Assembly: GCA_037179385.1 (NCBI GenBank)
Contig: CM074196.1
Span: forward strand, 32,140,486-32,204,485
Length of the DNA stretch: 64,000 nt
Direction: 5' to 3'
DNA from: Holothuria scabra
Taxonomy: Eukaryota; Echinodermata; Holothuroidea; Aspidochirotida; Holothuriidae
A model generated the notes under the pieces. The model worked only from the letters and a program-made list of their open reading frames with translations, was not told the origin of the DNA and ran no database searches. Positions 10,852-22,222 of this stretch are shown here, one piece after another (the stretch's first letter is position 1; every line of letters starts with the position of its first letter). The translations under genes and the position numbers were made by a program.

Positions 10852-11650
10852 CATTTAAGTTAGATGTGAAACGTGCATAACATATTCTGCAATATTTGTA
10901 GAATGTTTGATTTTGATGCCCCCCCCCCCCCCCTACAGGAGCAGGAGCCTCTTAAAAACGTTATTGTTGTTTTCAAGTGGATCACTTTGTATTAGTTTTT
11001 ATGTTTCATTTTATTTTCAGTTTGGAATGATGGACTTTAGCGTTTCGAACTTTGATTTAATTTGCGCGCTTATCACATTAATTTGTGGAAAGGACACTTT
11101 ATCTTGCATTTTGGACATTTGGACATTTTTGATGGGAAACTGTTTATATTATGTTGACAATGTCATAATTGCAATGCATCGTTCATGTATTTGTGCTTTA
11201 ATTGTTACCTGGATTCAGAGTTTTATTTGAGGAGGCAACTTTAATCGAGCATTTTATGTTGTTTGCGAATCTATGTGTAACTATGCATTTTCTATATTCC
11301 TGTTTTACGTAGATCCTGGGCTCGAATCTTTCGATCTACTACCATGCTGCAATGAATTTTGACCCTTAGTACTTCAACTTGTCATATCACTAAGTGAATG
11401 TCCAGGTCTACCCGTCGCCAATGATGATTCGGGAATTCGCGTTCAAAACAAAGTTTCTCTTTCAACAGGACCATTGATTTTGCTGTAAGGCCCCTGGGCC
11501 ACCTTATGTCACGGAAATTAGAAAAAGAAACTTTTTGTTCTCTTAAGTGGATTTGGTGCAATGTACCATCGAAATTTCCAATCGAATTAAAAGTTTCACA
11601 GGTCAAAGCTTCAACATTAATTCTTTGGGTCCTTAGTATTGACAGGGGCC
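10852..11650. other. Possible 3' LTR or unassigned sequence
   Basis: A run of 16 C (10919-10934) lies in AT-rich sequence downstream of the polypurine tract. No paired LTR, host exon or other recognisable feature was seen. Confidence 0.3.
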
Positions 11651-11687
11651 TATTACCATTCGAAACCTGCATGAACCCCTTCGGTAC

Positions 11688-12160
11688 ACATACGTATACA
11701 TACGTATACATTTAGTACATGATCGTATGAATTCAGTACATGTACGTATGCAATCAGTGCATGTACGTATGCAATCAGTACATGATCGTATGCAATCAGT
11801 GTACATCATCGCAAGCAGTTAGCACATGAACGTGTACTTTTACTACATCGCATGAGTTTAGATGATCATTGTATATCGGTGAGCCTTTCGGCGGTCTTCT
11901 TGCACGCCGAAAGGCTCACTCAGTATGGCATGCGGAAGGGACAATAATAACATGATGATCATACGTTTTCACATGTACAATATGTGTTGTTAGTTGTACA
12001 ACGTGTTGTTACAAGTACATCGTAACATTTTACATGATGAATGTATGGTTTTAGTTTATGATGGTGCAAATTTACATCATTATCGTATGAAGTTAGTACA
12101 TCATCATATATTTTGGCACATGAACGTATAATTTTAGTACATCATCATATGCGGTGAGCC
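11688..12160. repeat. Degenerate 21-bp minisatellite (GTACATGNNCGTATG family)
   Basis: At 11713-11798 the unit AGTACATGATCGTATGMAWTC repeats four times with a 21-bp period. Decayed versions (TACATCATCRTAT.., ACATGAACGTRTA..) continue to about 12150. Units alternate CATGATCG, CATGTACG and CATCATCG cores. A strong hairpin interrupts the array at 11879-11919. Confidence 0.75.
11879..11919. other. Perfect 15-bp stem hairpin
   Basis: GTGAGCCTTTCGGCG (11879-11893) pairs perfectly with CGCCGAAAGGCTCAC (11905-11919) around an 11-nt loop. A second half-copy, GGTGAGCCTTTTGGC, occurs near 12152, which suggests a hairpin-ended unit inside the minisatellite. Confidence 0.8.
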
Positions 12161-12840
12161 TTTTGGCTAGCCATATACTCCAGCTGACCTATGCTATTTC
12201 CCACTATCATGACAGCACGAAGATTTATTACCTGCTGGTAGTCACCTATAATGTCCCTATAGATGGGCTCTGCCCCGGCCTTCCAATCAGCTGCGATGTG
12301 ACATTTGCTTTACGCACCGACCAATCAGCGCAGTTGTACCATATCCTCTCTTAAGCCATGTCAGGCCGAACATCATTCACCTGTTATTTTAGTTGACCCG
12401 CTGTCCCAAGTATATAATTGCGAATGCGACGTAATGTAAGCCTATTTAACTGACCAATCGGTACGTTTGTGCCATACCCTGCTGTACCCATTTTACCTGC
12501 AACAGGTAGAAGATTAATAGCCCACCTAGCGTGACCATTGGTAGCTTAGTGTACGATTTCCTTCATAACCAATCAGACAAAGCTAACCATTTGCAGGTCT
12601 TCTTTGACCAACCAGCGATCTTTTACCATTTCGGCTGCAGAAGTTTCAACTTTTTGCATAACTTTTCAACCTTAAAAATAGAAATCATAAATCTTTACAA
12701 TGCACAGGATGCAAATCGAAAGATGAAGGAATACATGACCACATTCCTAGAGTTGGTTAAGGAATACTTCAGAGGCCTGACCAGTCACAAATTGTACTAG
12801 ATTTGACGATGTGTTAAGTCGTATAAGAAATAGTAATGTT
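12161..12840. promoter_or_regulatory. Cluster of CCAAT motifs in otherwise unassigned sequence
   Basis: CCAATCAG occurs at 12283-12290, 12321-12328 and 12569-12576, and CCAATCGG begins at 12454. These match the NF-Y CCAAT box. No transcript start or adjacent exon was found, so promoter function is only a possibility. An 89-codon open frame at 12531-12800 has no recognisable domain. Confidence 0.2.
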
Positions 12841-12904
12841 TTTCTTAGTAAAGTCACAGGGCCCCAAATTTTATAAAAGGCAGAGACTTTTGTGTAAAAG
12901 CATG

Positions 12905-13206
12905 ACTTAAACCTCCAAACCTCTCACCCCAAACTACAATTTTGGTAAGGGTGTACCGAAATTCTCAATTGGCTCAGCACTTCGATTGGAAGCTATTTCA
13001 AACAATACAGAGGATCAAAGCTTTCATTACACAACATGAACGGTACTGAGATTCTTTTGATCATATAAAAATAAAGTTTTTCTAAACTCACCGTGACAAT
13101 GTGTCTGGATGAGGATAAATTTCAGACAAACGTGGGGGGGGGGGGCTTAAGTGTGAAGGTTAGGAGAACTGGCACCCTTTGGAGTGAGAGAACTGGTCCT
13201 TTAAGT
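12905..13206 (-). mobile_element. Family B MITE, copy 1
   Basis: The ends read ACTTAAACCTCCAAACCTCT and ..GAGAACTGGTCCTTTAAGT, imperfect inverted termini containing CTCACCCC. The internal ACGGTACTGAG and GGATGAGGATAAATTTCAGA match the reverse complement of copies at 33741 and 47189. It contains a G-run at about 13133-13146. Confidence 0.7.
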
Positions 13207-13540
13207 TAGAGGATTGGAGGAGTTCAGAAGTATCCTTAAGTATGTAGTTAGTTAGTCGTACTTTCGTAGCTCAAACAGAAATTGTAGACTGCATTTAACC
13301 ATCTCTTCATAATTTTTTTCTACCTGTTTGAGTCCGTAATTACTTGTAAATAGACTAAGAACTATTAACCGCTCGTGGTGGGTCTTGATTTGCTTCTATC
13401 GCCTTTTGAAGAGTTGAAACACGACAATATCTACGACAAGTGTTTAAATATTTCTTTTGTATAATTTCATACATTTTCATAAAAAAAAGTTGATATCTAA
13501 GCTTTTTAAGCAAATAAATATTAAAGAGCATGATTAATTA

Positions 13541-13983
13541 ATTCTACCAGTCCAATTCCCGTTTTCATAATACATTCCTGAGCTGAGGTTTAAAATGTTT
13601 AAGTTAACTCGCTTTAAAATGATATATTGCGCAATGAATTGTGATGTCATTGTTTTACTCCTCAAATTACGATCTCTGTATTTCTTTTCTTTTTCTGAAA
13701 GTTACTGCACCTTGTACCAAGGTGTGATAGCACTCTTACTCATGATGTAACTAATTAAGCCCTCCTTGTGCAAAATGCTATGCAAGCAAACAGGAAGTGT
13801 TCAAGGTCATAAAAAATTATTTATTTTTAAAGGGAAACAAGGCAGGTTACGTGAGTTGTACAACAAGAAAGTCACGAATTATTGCACAATGATCCCATTT
13901 GTTTTAGGTGAATAAACTTCAACATTTTATATCTCAGCAGGAATGCCCTATGAAGATGAGAATGAGACTGTTGGCATTCATTT
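13541..13983. mobile_element. Family C MITE with ~75-bp inverted termini, intact copy
   Basis: The left arm (13541-13615, TCCAATTCCCGTTTTCAT...) is the inverse of the right arm (13908-13983, ATGAAGATGAGAATGAGACT...). The internal sequence matches 50340-50575 and 54836-54960, so it is the undisrupted counterpart of the LINE-split copy there. No coding potential. Confidence 0.75.
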
Positions 13984-14383
13984 TTCAAGCTCTTCAATAT
14001 TTTTTTTTTTAAATTTTTCTTTACTTGAGGTACACCTTAAGCAGAACATGCAGTTGACAGGGATAAATAACCAAACCAGCAGATTTTTGGTTCTACTATG
14101 ATAAAAAAAAACCAAATTTAATGATGAAATTATGAAATGGTGTGGTGGGATGAAAGGACCCAGAACATGGAGTGAAATGTATCCATGGTCTACCTGCAAG
14201 TGTTTGACATTGAAAAAAATGAGTTAAGTTCTTGACAAACAGCATTGGAGAACAGAGTGTCGAATACAGTCTCAACGTCAAACACGGCTTGGATTAATTC
14301 TTGAAAAACATATTCCAATCTTGACCGACTCTGTTGTACAGTATTCAGATTAAGGTATAACAGTTGTCTTCTATTACCTTTAC

Positions 14384-14569
14384 CTCAACTTTCAAGACTG
14401 CTTTCCTTGGGGAGGTGACAGAAACTCCTGCATAACCTTTAAGTGTCACAGACACATTTAATGGAATCTTGACAGGGTCAGGGGTCACTGAGACTGTTCC
14501 CTGAAGAGGAGCACTTTTGGTGTCTGTTTTAAAACTGAATTCTGCAATGATATACCCTGGACCACGTAC
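14384..14569 (-). CDS. Internal exon of a GM2-activator-like (ML-type lipid-binding) protein, partial gene
   Basis: Read on the minus strand, a pyrimidine-containing acceptor (TTTATCATTGCAG) precedes 186 bp, exactly 62 codons in phase 0, followed by a GTAAAG donor. The product contains SVTPDPVKIPLNVSVTLKG, which aligns with the 'LEPDPIIVPGNVTLSV' region of GM2 ganglioside activator, then a SPRKAVLKVEV strand matching 'SPLKVDLVLEKEV'. GM2 activator lifts glycolipids from membranes for hydrolysis in lysosomes; invertebrate relatives exist, but their functions vary. The first-strand Asn-Cys usual in the family is not seen here. Other exons were not found in the window, where MITEs flank the exon on the low-coordinate side and family A on the other. 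It could be an isolated pseudoexon. Homology is from remembered family pattern, not a search. Confidence 0.4.
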
Positions 14570-14699
14570 CTGCAATGATAAACCAGAATGCAAAAATGCA
14601 TTGAGGATGATACATAGCTGTTCCATTTCAAATAAGGGCATCATAAACCATATCTTCTCACTCAAATGTTACAGTATAATATCATGTTTAAAGATAATT

Positions 14700-15079
14700 T
14701 TGATATCCCAGGTGACCTTTGAAATCAACCATCAGGAAAAGGGACCATCTTCTCACCATAATGTAAATCCACATACCGCATGTGAAATATTTATATATTT
14801 ATAGTTTCCAACATTGAGATGTGTTTAACCCCTAACATGAATTTGATTCACATTTTGACCTCCGTGACCCCAGATGTTCTTTGACCTCCACCGAGAACAA
14901 TAGGATTCTTCTTCTTTATATGGGGCATCTATGTATTAAGTTTGACAACTGTCAAGTTTCCCTTCTTGAGATATCGTGTTTACGAGCCAAGTGTCACAAA
15001 CACACATACACACACACATACATACATACATACATACACACGCCAGCACGACAACATAGGTTTCTCTTTCACCGAAACC
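14700..15079 (+). repeat. Family A, 3' part ending in a GGTTTC/GAAACC hairpin
   Basis: It contains a diverged unit (TGACCTCCGTGACCCCAGATG, TTCTTGAGATATCGTGTTTACGAG), an (AC)/(TACA) tract at about 15002-15042, and the terminal stem-loop at 15059-15079. That stem is GGTTTC with GAAACC, so one base pair is swapped relative to the other copies. Confidence 0.75.
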
Positions 15080-15917
15080 AAAAACGAGTGAGTCTGAACA
15101 ACTGAGGACTTGAGGTTCGTATGAATATAATAAGCTACAGGACCATCATTGTCCGAATTGTGGTATAATACGTAATTCTCCACTTGCAAACTCCTAATTC
15201 ATTCTTTTTACAAATATCTCATTCAATACTCTTACAGTATGAATACATTCAGATAAAGCGATAAAATTTGGCATGTATTCAGTATCATAAACTTAAGTTC
15301 CCCCACTTGTTACGGAGGGCACCACACTTCATATAAGGACATTTGATGGAACTTCTAGTGACTTGATTGTCAATGGAAATGATTCACTATCTTTAAATCC
15401 CTAATAACGAAGTATGTCCTGTCCCCACCCCCACCCCTTCTAATCCTGCAGCTACATGTAGCTCAGACTTAAACCTATTACATTCTTCTTGTTCCCATTT
15501 TGTTTTGTCAATTGTAACCAATAGATGGCTCATTGACAAGGACAGATTTTGCTTCCTCACTGTACAATCAATACATCTGCTCATTACTGTATTGTACCTA
15601 TTGCTTTTCCCACTCTCTTTTATGAGCAAGTTTCAAAAACCGAGGTGTGCTTAAAAATTTTAAATGGAGCATGAAACCATACAGTAACTCACAAAGCTCG
15701 CACTGAATTCCCTTGTCATCCTTACTCACTACCACCCACTGTCCCAACATTCGTCCCGAGATTTCCTACCGGCCCTCATCCGGCTGAGAAGTGCTTGCAT
15801 TTCTTTTTAATGCAGAATGAGCCACTTGCAACATAGAAATCCCAAACAATTAAGCCTTTAAAAAACTTCCTGGGCTAATCATGAGTCGACCACTTTACAA
15901 ACTTTGCAACCATAAAA
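15080..15917. other. No recognised gene or element
   Basis: AT-rich sequence between two family A copies. No domain, exon with matching splice phases or inverted terminus could be supported. Confidence 0.5.
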
Positions 15918-17189
15918 AACAAGAGCCCAATGGGCACTGTGGTTCCTTGCTGGATATTATAAGAACTGTACAGCGAGTCTGTGAAATAGAGCTAAGCAAA
16001 AGTTCATACTGTACTCAATGTTTGTAACATCTTCACAAGTGGTATTTTAGAACTAATTTTACATGAAATCAAAGATTAAATTTCTGTGGCCTTACTGAAA
16101 TTCAACTTTTGTAATGCTTGGTAATCCTTCCAAAACACTACCTCATTTCCATATGTATTTATGCTTGTAATCAAATTTGATATTATCACCAATAAATGAT
16201 ACACAATGTTGTCAGAGAGAGAAAAACACCCCTTGTATTTCTCTCACAAGTTATTTTTACTGGCTCTCAAAGTATAAACTTGCTGTTACTTTAAAACAAT
16301 CTACCACTTGTCCTGTTTGCTACCTCTACACAGAAAACAGGGTTTATTCAGCAGTCAAGCAGAAAGCAAGTGATTAATGAAGTGTGATAATAGAATGAGG
16401 ATAAGGTTACCCCCACAGAGCACAGCAGTATTAAAGAGATATATTGTACAATCCATGCATTGCTTTCACTGGCAGAGAGACCAGTTTAATGCAGAGTGAC
16501 CTGTGCTCAGTGAAATCTACAGATTTCATTTATTGCCCTCTTAAAACTTTGAATGATCCAAAATATGTGTACAACCCAAAGGAATCATTACTGAACGAAC
16601 ATAAAGGACAAATTTCTAAGGTGTTTGGGTGTGTAAGCATGCAAAACCAGGTGAGATAAAAAATCTATTAAAACTATCTTTATCTAGCTTACAAGATTTT
16701 CTAAATAACATTTCCAGCAGTTGACCTCCAGTGACCTTGATGACCTTTGACCTTAACCAAACACAGATTGATTTGAAATCTGTCCTTTCTACCTTAAAAT
16801 ACTGTGTTGAAACGTTTTTTGGTGTTTGACCCCTGGTGACCTCAGATGACCCCTTGACCTTCACAGAACATATCCAATTTCATCCTTACACCATAACACA
16901 TCCACACACCAAGTATGACATCTATCCAAGTTTCCTAACTAGAAATATCCTGTTGAGAAGGTTTTTAGTTTTTGACCTCTGGTGACCCCAAATGACCTTT
17001 GACCTCCACCAAAAACGATAGGGCACACCTTCTCCCTATGACGAATCTATGTACCAAATCCAAGTTCCATCCAACCTTCCCTTGTTGAGTTAGAGCGTAC
17101 CGAAGCAAGTGTCACACACACACACACACATACACACACACACACACGCCAACCTGACTACATAGGTTCCTTTGCTACCGCAAGGAACC
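15918..17189 (+). mobile_element. Family A, full-span copy
   Basis: It starts AACAAGAGCCCAATGGGCAC, with TGGTTCCTTG just inside. It ends with an (AC)n tract (about 17113-17147) and the stem-loop GGTTCCTT...AAGGAACC (17165-17189). The 3' half has TGACCTTTGACCT at 16741-16753 and 16993-17005 plus a TGACCCCTTGACCT variant near 16848. No protein is encoded. The inverse relation of the inner start (GGTTCCTTG) and end (CAAGGAACC) suggests short inverted termini. Confidence 0.75.
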
Positions 17190-17269
17190 AAAAATGAAAA
17201 CATCGGTAACCTAATTGCAAAAATGCGTTGAGATTTCGATGATACATTGATACACACATGTTCTTTCAA

Positions 17270-17857
17270 TAAAATGCTATATTATTTGAAACACCTGGTG
17301 ACCAAAAGCGACCTTTGACTCCACCAGTAAGAAACTGGTTTTTCTTTTAACCAAAACACCTCTACATTCAAAAAGCCAAATTTCATACTGTGCCTTAAGA
17401 TATTCTGCAAACAAGATTTTCAGAGTTTGATGCCTGGTGATACCAGATGACCATTGACCTCCACCAAAAAACAACAGACACAGTACTTTCAACTCACCAT
17501 AACACATCCATACACTAACAACGAAATCCATCCAAGTATTCTACCTTGAGATCATATCCCATTTGACAAGGTGTTCAAAGTTCTACCTTTGGTGACCCCA
17601 GATGTCCTTTCACCTCCACAAAAAAAGATGTTCAGACCATCTTCTCACCATAATTCATCCACATACTAATTATGATATTCATCCACATTTTGTACCTCGA
17701 GCTACAGTATCCTAACCAATGTTTATAGTTTGGCCTTTGGTGACCCCAAATGATATTCAACCTTCACTAAGGACTACAGATGCCATCTTCCTACCATAAA
17801 ACATTCACATACTAACTTCGAACTCTGTCCCAGTTCTCTACTTTGAAAAATAAAGTA
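17270..17857 (+). repeat. Family A internal tandem units without termini
   Basis: At least four diverged units carry GTGACCMMAGATGNCC..ACCTCCACC followed by ACCATAAYNCATCCACATACTAA. The hairpin end is missing and the next full copy begins directly at 17858. Confidence 0.65.
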
Positions 17858-19928
17858 AACAAGAGCCCAAGGGCACTATGGTTCCTTATACTGAAGATGA
17901 TATTGTATTAAGGTAGTCACAAACTAAGGCATAATTTGCACCTTTAACCCCAATGACTTTTGGCCATCACCCTAAAACAGAGGGACACATTAAATTTCAA
18001 AATCATACAAACACTTTTATTTTGAGAGAAATGGAACACTGAACTTTTCAAATTATCACACTGCACACCGCCCACTTCCATGCGACAAATACACTCATCA
18101 CCTTTCACTAAAATGTCATTTACTTGAGTTTCGGGTATTATAGGAGGGTAGTTAATTGCCTTTTTGGTCAATCTCAACAATTCAAATTCAGACCTTAACA
18201 AGAGCCCAAGGGCACTATGGTTCCTTGTATTTCAGATGATATTGTATCAAGGTAGTCACAAAGTAAGGCATAATTTGCACCTTTAACCCCAATGACTTTT
18301 AGCCATCACCCCAAAACAAAGGCACACATTAAATTTCAAAATCATAAAACACTTTTAGTTTGAGAGAAACGGAACACTGAACTTTTCAAATTATCACACT
18401 GCACACCACCCACTTCCATGCGACAAATACATTTCACTAAAATGTCATTTACTTGAGTTTGGGGTAGTATAGGAGGTTAGTTAATTGCCTTTTTAGTCAA
18501 TCTCAACAATTCAAATCCAGACCTTAAAAAGAAGTCACATAGGGTCAAATACAGTCAAAGTAGATCAAAACTGATTTTAAATAAACACAGTCTCTTCTGC
18601 ACCAAAGAAATTAACAGTCATCTGGTCATCTCTGCCCACCCAAATTTATGATGGATGACTAGAAATTATGTCATGGTTGTCCTTTAGACTACCCAATGTG
18701 TTTGCCTGAAAAGCAAAAATAAGGAAAAGCCCACAATTCTGCTACTAAAGGCAGCCCGAGAGTGATTTGTCACCACCAATTTGTTCTTCACAATTTGGCT
18801 AGAAGACCAAGAAACAACATAGCTCTGTAGAATCTAATAAATGACTTTTAACTTGACCTTTAAACCTAAAGAGGGTGTTAGAAACACCATTGTAGTCCCT
18901 GGGGTGAAGGCAGAGGTAAAGAAGAGAAACTGCTTTCATATTTTACTGAAATTGGAATCTTAGCTTGCATTGCGAATAATTTTATTCAATACTGTATGTG
19001 AGGAAAAGGTTGTTTTTAATAATAATTGCATTACTGTCCTGATTGTTAACTAAACTGCTTTTAGACTGAGAGGGGGTTATAATTCTTCTCTTCTTTTATA
19101 CATTGCATAATTTGCATTTGTCTAAAGGCATTTAACTTCAGCTGGACTTTTAAACCAATTGAACAAAGACCCAGAGAGTCTTCACGTGCACTTTACTTAG
19201 ACGAAAACAACTTTCCATTATTTCCACTATGTTACTTGGTTATTGAGTTATTGCACCGCATACCTGGCATTGCAATAGGTCTACATATGACCTACATGTA
19301 CACACTAGCCTGTCACTTAAATGTCAGTAACTCAAGTAACCAACATCGTAGGATGGTAGTGTAATAGCCTTTTTGGTATGTCTGATCAAGACAAATCTAG
19401 ACGTCAAAAAAAAGTCACAAAGGTCGAAAGGTCAAATGAGGCCAAGTGAGGTCAAGGGGTCATCACGTGCATTTCACTTAGACGAACACAAATCTCCATT
19501 ACACCACCCCTCTAAAACGTTTCAGTGGCAAGATATCAATTAAAAACATTTCTTTTTGACCTTTTGACCCTTTCCAATTATTTTGGTTAATGGACCAACA
19601 TTTTCACCTCCTACCAATCTAACTTATCCTAAAATTATGCCACTGTTGAACAACGGATACTGAGTTACAGTTACTAACAGAAATTCAGTTTTTGGCCTCT
19701 GGTGATCAACAGTGACCTTTGACCTCCACCAAAAACAACAGGGCACATCTACTCCACAACATCTACATACATACCAAGTTGGAAAAAAATTGATCACTCG
19801 GTTATTGAGTTATCCCACCACATACCTCGCATTCCAATCCGTCACATACACACACACACATACACACACACATACACACATATATACGTCAAGGTGACTG
19901 CATAGGTTCCTTTGTTACACAAGGAACC
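17858..19928 (+). mobile_element. Family A, full copy with tandemly duplicated 5' module
   Basis: The 5' head, AACAAGAGCCCAAGGGCACT, occurs at 17858 and again at 18196, a 338-bp near-identical tandem duplication. The body carries AGGTCA-type half-sites at 18542-18567 (10-bp period) and 19421-19454. A TGACCT-NN-TGACCC pair lies near 19560 and a perfect TGACCTTTGACCT at 19713-19725. It ends in (AC)n (about 19846-19880) and the stem-loop 19905-19928. It is collinear with the copy at 30997-33397. Confidence 0.8.
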
Positions 19929-21543
19929 AAAAAGGGTTTTCAAGGTTTATACCTTGGATAATCCCACGTGAACTTTAACCTCTACCAAAATTAATAGGGT
20001 CGAACGTCCCATTATAGTTCACCAAAAAACCAAGTTTGAAAACAATCCCAGCTTCCCACCTTGCGATATTGTGTAAACAACGCTTTCTGAGTTTGAACCC
20101 CTGTGACCCCAAATGACCAGATTTTTTTGTAATAAAAAATGCATTTCTGTCCTGATTGTTAACTGAACGGCTTATAGAATGGGTAATAATTCTTCTTTTC
20201 CTTTATACATCGCACTTGTCAAAAGGTATTAAACTTCAGCTGGATTTTATACCAATTGAACAAAAGACATATCACCCAAATAATCTTAGTGACATGTGTG
20301 TCATAAGAAATGAAAGCAACCAGATGAGCCTCTTTTGTTTTTTCTCCAGAGTCTTCAGTTGCTCCAGCACCATAACTTATAGCAGAGCCTTTAATTTTTC
20401 TTTCTATTTCAATGTATCACTAAGAAATACTGTTTTAGCTAGCAAACATATTTTGCATTTGCAGTGGGGGACAACCAACTTTTAGGGAGGAAAACCAAAT
20501 TTCAGTGCAGGTTGTCCTCTGGACAACCAGATAAATTTGCTGAAGGATCATCCCTGCTGGTGTGACTTCCCTATATCATTTAGTTATCGAATTCTCACAC
20601 TCTATGCCTCGCATTCCAAAGCATATGACATACACATACACAAATCACTAACTTTTCACTCAAATGACAACAGCTCACATTGGAAACATCATAGTAGCGT
20701 GGTATAATTACCTTTTTTGTTTGTCTCAGCAAGACAGATCCAGGAGTCACAAGAAAGTCACAAAGGACAAAAGATCAAATGAGGTCAAGCGAGGTCAAAG
20801 TAGGTCAACACGTACACTTTAATAAGATTAACACAACTTTCCATTATGCCATCTCCCTATGTACTTGGTTTTTGAGTTATTGTACTGCATACCTTAGATT
20901 CCAATGCATATGACCTACACACTGACTATCCTGGCATCCAGATGTCAATTACTTGAGTTAGGAACATTGTGGGAGGATAGCGTAGTTGCCTTTTTCGTTC
21001 GTCTTATCAAGAGGAATCCAGTCGTCACAAAAAAGTCAAAAAGGTCAAAAGGTCAAATGAGGTCAAGTGATGTCAAGGTGGGTAATCACACGCACTTCAC
21101 TTAGACGAACGCAAATCTCCATTACACCACTCCTCTAGTATGTATCAGTGGCGACATATCAATAAAAAATTACTTATTTTTGACCTTTTGACCCTTTCCA
21201 ATTATTTTGGTTAAAGTACCAACATTTTCACCTCCTATCAATCCAACTTGTCCAAAAATTATGCCACTGTTTGAACAACGGATACCAAGTTGCAGCTAGT
21301 AATAGTAATTCACTTTTTGACCTCTAGTGAATTCCAGTGAACTTTGATCTACACCAAAAACAATAGGGCACATCTACTCAACGACATCTACATACACACT
21401 AAGTTTGAAAAAAATTGATCACTTGGTTATTGAGTTATCGCACCACATACCTGGCATTCAAATCCGTCACATCCACATCCACACAATCACATACATACAT
21501 ACGCCAAGGTGACTGCATAGGTTCCTTTGTTACACAAGGAACC
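19929..21543 (+). mobile_element. Family A, rearranged copy lacking the 5' head
   Basis: It opens with a fragment of a 3' unit (to about 20115), then jumps to the body module CCTGATTGTTAACT. Half-site arrays lie at 20764-20807 (three AGGTCA at 10-bp period preceded by two variants) and 21042-21065. The 3' end has a short CA/CATA tract and the stem-loop 21520-21543. The order differs from full copies, so internal recombination is likely. Confidence 0.7.
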
Positions 21544-21639
21544 AAAAAGGGCCAGGTAGTTACCCTGACAATACGTATGTATTACTTATAGCTCCAACTG
21601 ATTAAGCAGCCTTTACCATTAATGATAATGCAATTCACT

Positions 21640-22020
21640 GTATGTACCTGTCAGTAAAGGGTTCAGGTATAAACCATTATCATCCGACAAGCTAAATACA
21701 CTTCGATAAGAATATGCTCGTGCTGTTTATTGACGAAATATCAATGGTTGGCAATGGTATGTTGCAGTTTTAAGACCAAAGATTGCAACATATTATGGGA
21801 TCTACAGAAGTGTTCGGAGGTGTCAGTGTTATTGCAGTAGGGGATTTGTTCCCACTTCGACCTGTCTATGATAAATGGGTATTTAATGATTTAGACAAAG
21901 AAGTATGGTTCGCTTGCTATAAATTTATGGCAAAAAATATTTTTTGGCTTATGAGTTAACAGAGATACTGCGACCGAAAGATCATGATGCTTTGGTCGAC
22001 TTTTTGAATCGTCTCCTTTG
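21640..22020 (+). pseudogene. Helitron-type PIF1 helicase fragment
   Basis: The frame around 21714-21960 contains LFIDEISMVGNGML (helicase Walker B motif), then FGGVSVIAVGDLFPLRPV, the conserved motif III region of PIF1/Helitron helicases. It continues with WVFNDLD, and after a frameshift with ELTEILRPKD and FLNRL in the expected order. In an active Helitron this domain unwinds DNA during rolling-circle transposition. An in-frame stop (near 21757), a frameshift near 21935 and loss of the upstream Rep and Walker A regions make it a relic. No Helitron terminus (CTRR plus hairpin) was identified nearby. Confidence 0.7.
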
Positions 22021-22062
22021 GAAGGTAGAAAAGTGTCTTGATGTGCATTGCCTAATGTTGTC

Positions 22063-22222
22063 AGAATAAGATAGATTAGATAGATAAGATAGATTAGATA
22101 GATTAGATAGATTAGATAGATTAGACAGATAAGATAGATTAAATAGATTAGATAGATTAGATAGATTGGACAGATAAAATAGATTAGATAAATTAGATAG
22201 ATTAGATAGATAGATAACGGAC
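22063..22222. repeat. GATAGATTA-type microsatellite
   Basis: AGATAGATTAGATAGATTAG and close variants repeat for about 160 bp. It abuts the Helitron helicase relic and is followed by a short GGACGG-rich stretch. Confidence 0.9.

Noticed and set aside
10852..11650. 3' LTR matching 719-1077.
   Set aside because: No shared sequence was seen between the two intervals, so an LTR pair is not supported.
14517..14804. 95-codon plus-strand frame near the GM2-activator-like exon.
   Set aside because: It lies opposite the phase-consistent minus-strand exon and extends into repeat sequence.
19905..19935. Family A 3' hairpin as a canonical Helitron terminus.
   Set aside because: No CTRR follows the hairpin and the 5' end is not TC-type. 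It remains unclassified.
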